A stretch of DNA of 48,017 bases from a virus: positions 1 to 48,017 of the IMG/VR virus record IMGVR_UViG_3300037087_000068; one strand, given 5' to 3'. Of this stretch, positions 47,681 through 48,017 are shown piece by piece. The number at the start of each line of letters is the position of its first letter. Positions within the stretch are counted from its first letter, which is position 1. The notes beneath the pieces were generated by a model. The model did not search any database, had not been told where the DNA came from, and worked only from the letters and a program-made list of their open reading frames with translations. Position numbers and translations under genes: made by a program.

Positions 47681-48017
47681 ATGAAAATCACAAACGAATG
47701 GCTGCTCAAAAAAAGTGCGTGTACCGAAGGCCGGAACTGGTTCAATAAATATTTCCCTGATGGCGGTGACATTGAATCGGTATTGATTATGATCGTCGCA
47801 GACGAAGCGAATGGTGGGTGGATAAACTGGCTAATGACTAAAGCGGAGTACACCGAACTGTCATGGCTGGAAGGGTTGACGGTGGGCGGCTCCCTCGACC
47901 TGAGAGGGTGCACCTTCCCTGACGGCTTCAAGCTCCCTGACTCCGTGGGCGGCTACCTCGACCTGAGAGGGTGCACCTTCCCTGACGGCTTCAAGCTCCC
48001 TGACTCCGTGGGCGGCT
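47681..48017 (+). CDS. 63-bp-repeat protein, N-terminal part (off right edge)
   Basis: ATG with AAGGAG upstream. A 67-residue N-terminal domain (MKITNEWLLKKSACTEGRNW, EANGGWINWLMTKAEYTELS) is followed by VGGSLDLRGCTFPDGFKLPD repeats that run to the window end. The repeats form a regular beta-solenoid-like pattern with G-G-x-L-x-L-x-x-C, reminiscent of leucine-rich/pentapeptide repeats found in some phages. Function unknown; the second and third repeats are at 47945 and 48008. Confidence 0.6.
   Translation, partial: MKITNEWLLKKSACTEGRNWFNKYFPDGGDIESVLIMIVADEANGGWINWLMTKAEYTELSWLEGLTVGGSLDLRGCTFPDGFKLPDSVGGYLDLRGCTFPDGFKLPDSVGG
47882..48017 (+). repeat. 63-bp tandem repeats, second array
   Basis: Units start at 47882, 47945 and 48008 (cut by the window end) and match the first array almost base for base. 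Confidence 0.75.

Overview
The window is phage DNA, with no clear host housekeeping genes. It resembles a podovirus-type tailed phage or prophage, most likely of a Gram-negative bacterium. Evidence is a dense set of small genes with strong Shine-Dalgarno sites, a terminase-portal-scaffold-capsid block, a short-tail style connector/stabilisation set, a primase-helicase and a RecE/RecT-like pair. The host genus cannot be fixed from sequence alone.

Layout. A left arm (1 to about 36.7 kb) is read entirely on the minus strand. From right to left it holds an HTH protein (36.2-36.7 kb), small zinc-finger genes and a short tyrosine recombinase (34.8-35.8 kb), replication genes (31.2-33.7 kb), an accessory block of small genes and DNA methyltransferases (26.7-31.2 kb), then terL, an Acb2-type anti-CBASS protein, portal, a ParB-like protein, scaffold, major capsid, decoration/structural genes, connector, tail/stabilisation proteins, a beta-propeller protein, large internal virion-type proteins and an ATP-grasp enzyme. 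A right arm (37.3 kb to the end) is read on the plus strand: many 40-100 residue proteins, a RecE-like nuclease, a coiled-coil protein, a RecT annealing protein, a MazG-like protein and genes with 63-bp repeats. Between the arms (36.74-37.35 kb) is a control region with a tandem structured element, promoter-like sites, an operator-like palindrome and AT-rich DNA.

Standouts. (1) A complete hammerhead ribozyme lies between two small genes at 40153-40206. (2) At least six integron attC-like sites punctuate small genes in both arms (four at 28.8-30.1 kb on minus, two at 45.8-46.3 kb on plus). Most have the stop codon of the preceding gene inside the left core, so these genes look like gene cassettes carried by a phage. 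(3) An ISL3-family element (37367-39447) with an exact 8-bp target duplication and two passenger genes interrupts a 44-codon gene. (4) One in-frame TAG replaces a serine codon in a GGS repeat array spanning two adjacent genes. (5) A 37-residue peptide starts like a type IV pilin. (6) A 120-bp-spaced, apparently covarying RNA-like repeat sits in the control region. (7) A methyltransferase gene is split by a 105-bp inverted-repeat element.

How it works together. The minus arm appears to carry replication, DNA modification, packaging and virion genes, with a late-type promoter just upstream of terL and several hairpin terminators within the structural operon. The plus arm looks like an early/accessory and recombination operon. 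All functions are inferred from reading motifs; no database search was run.
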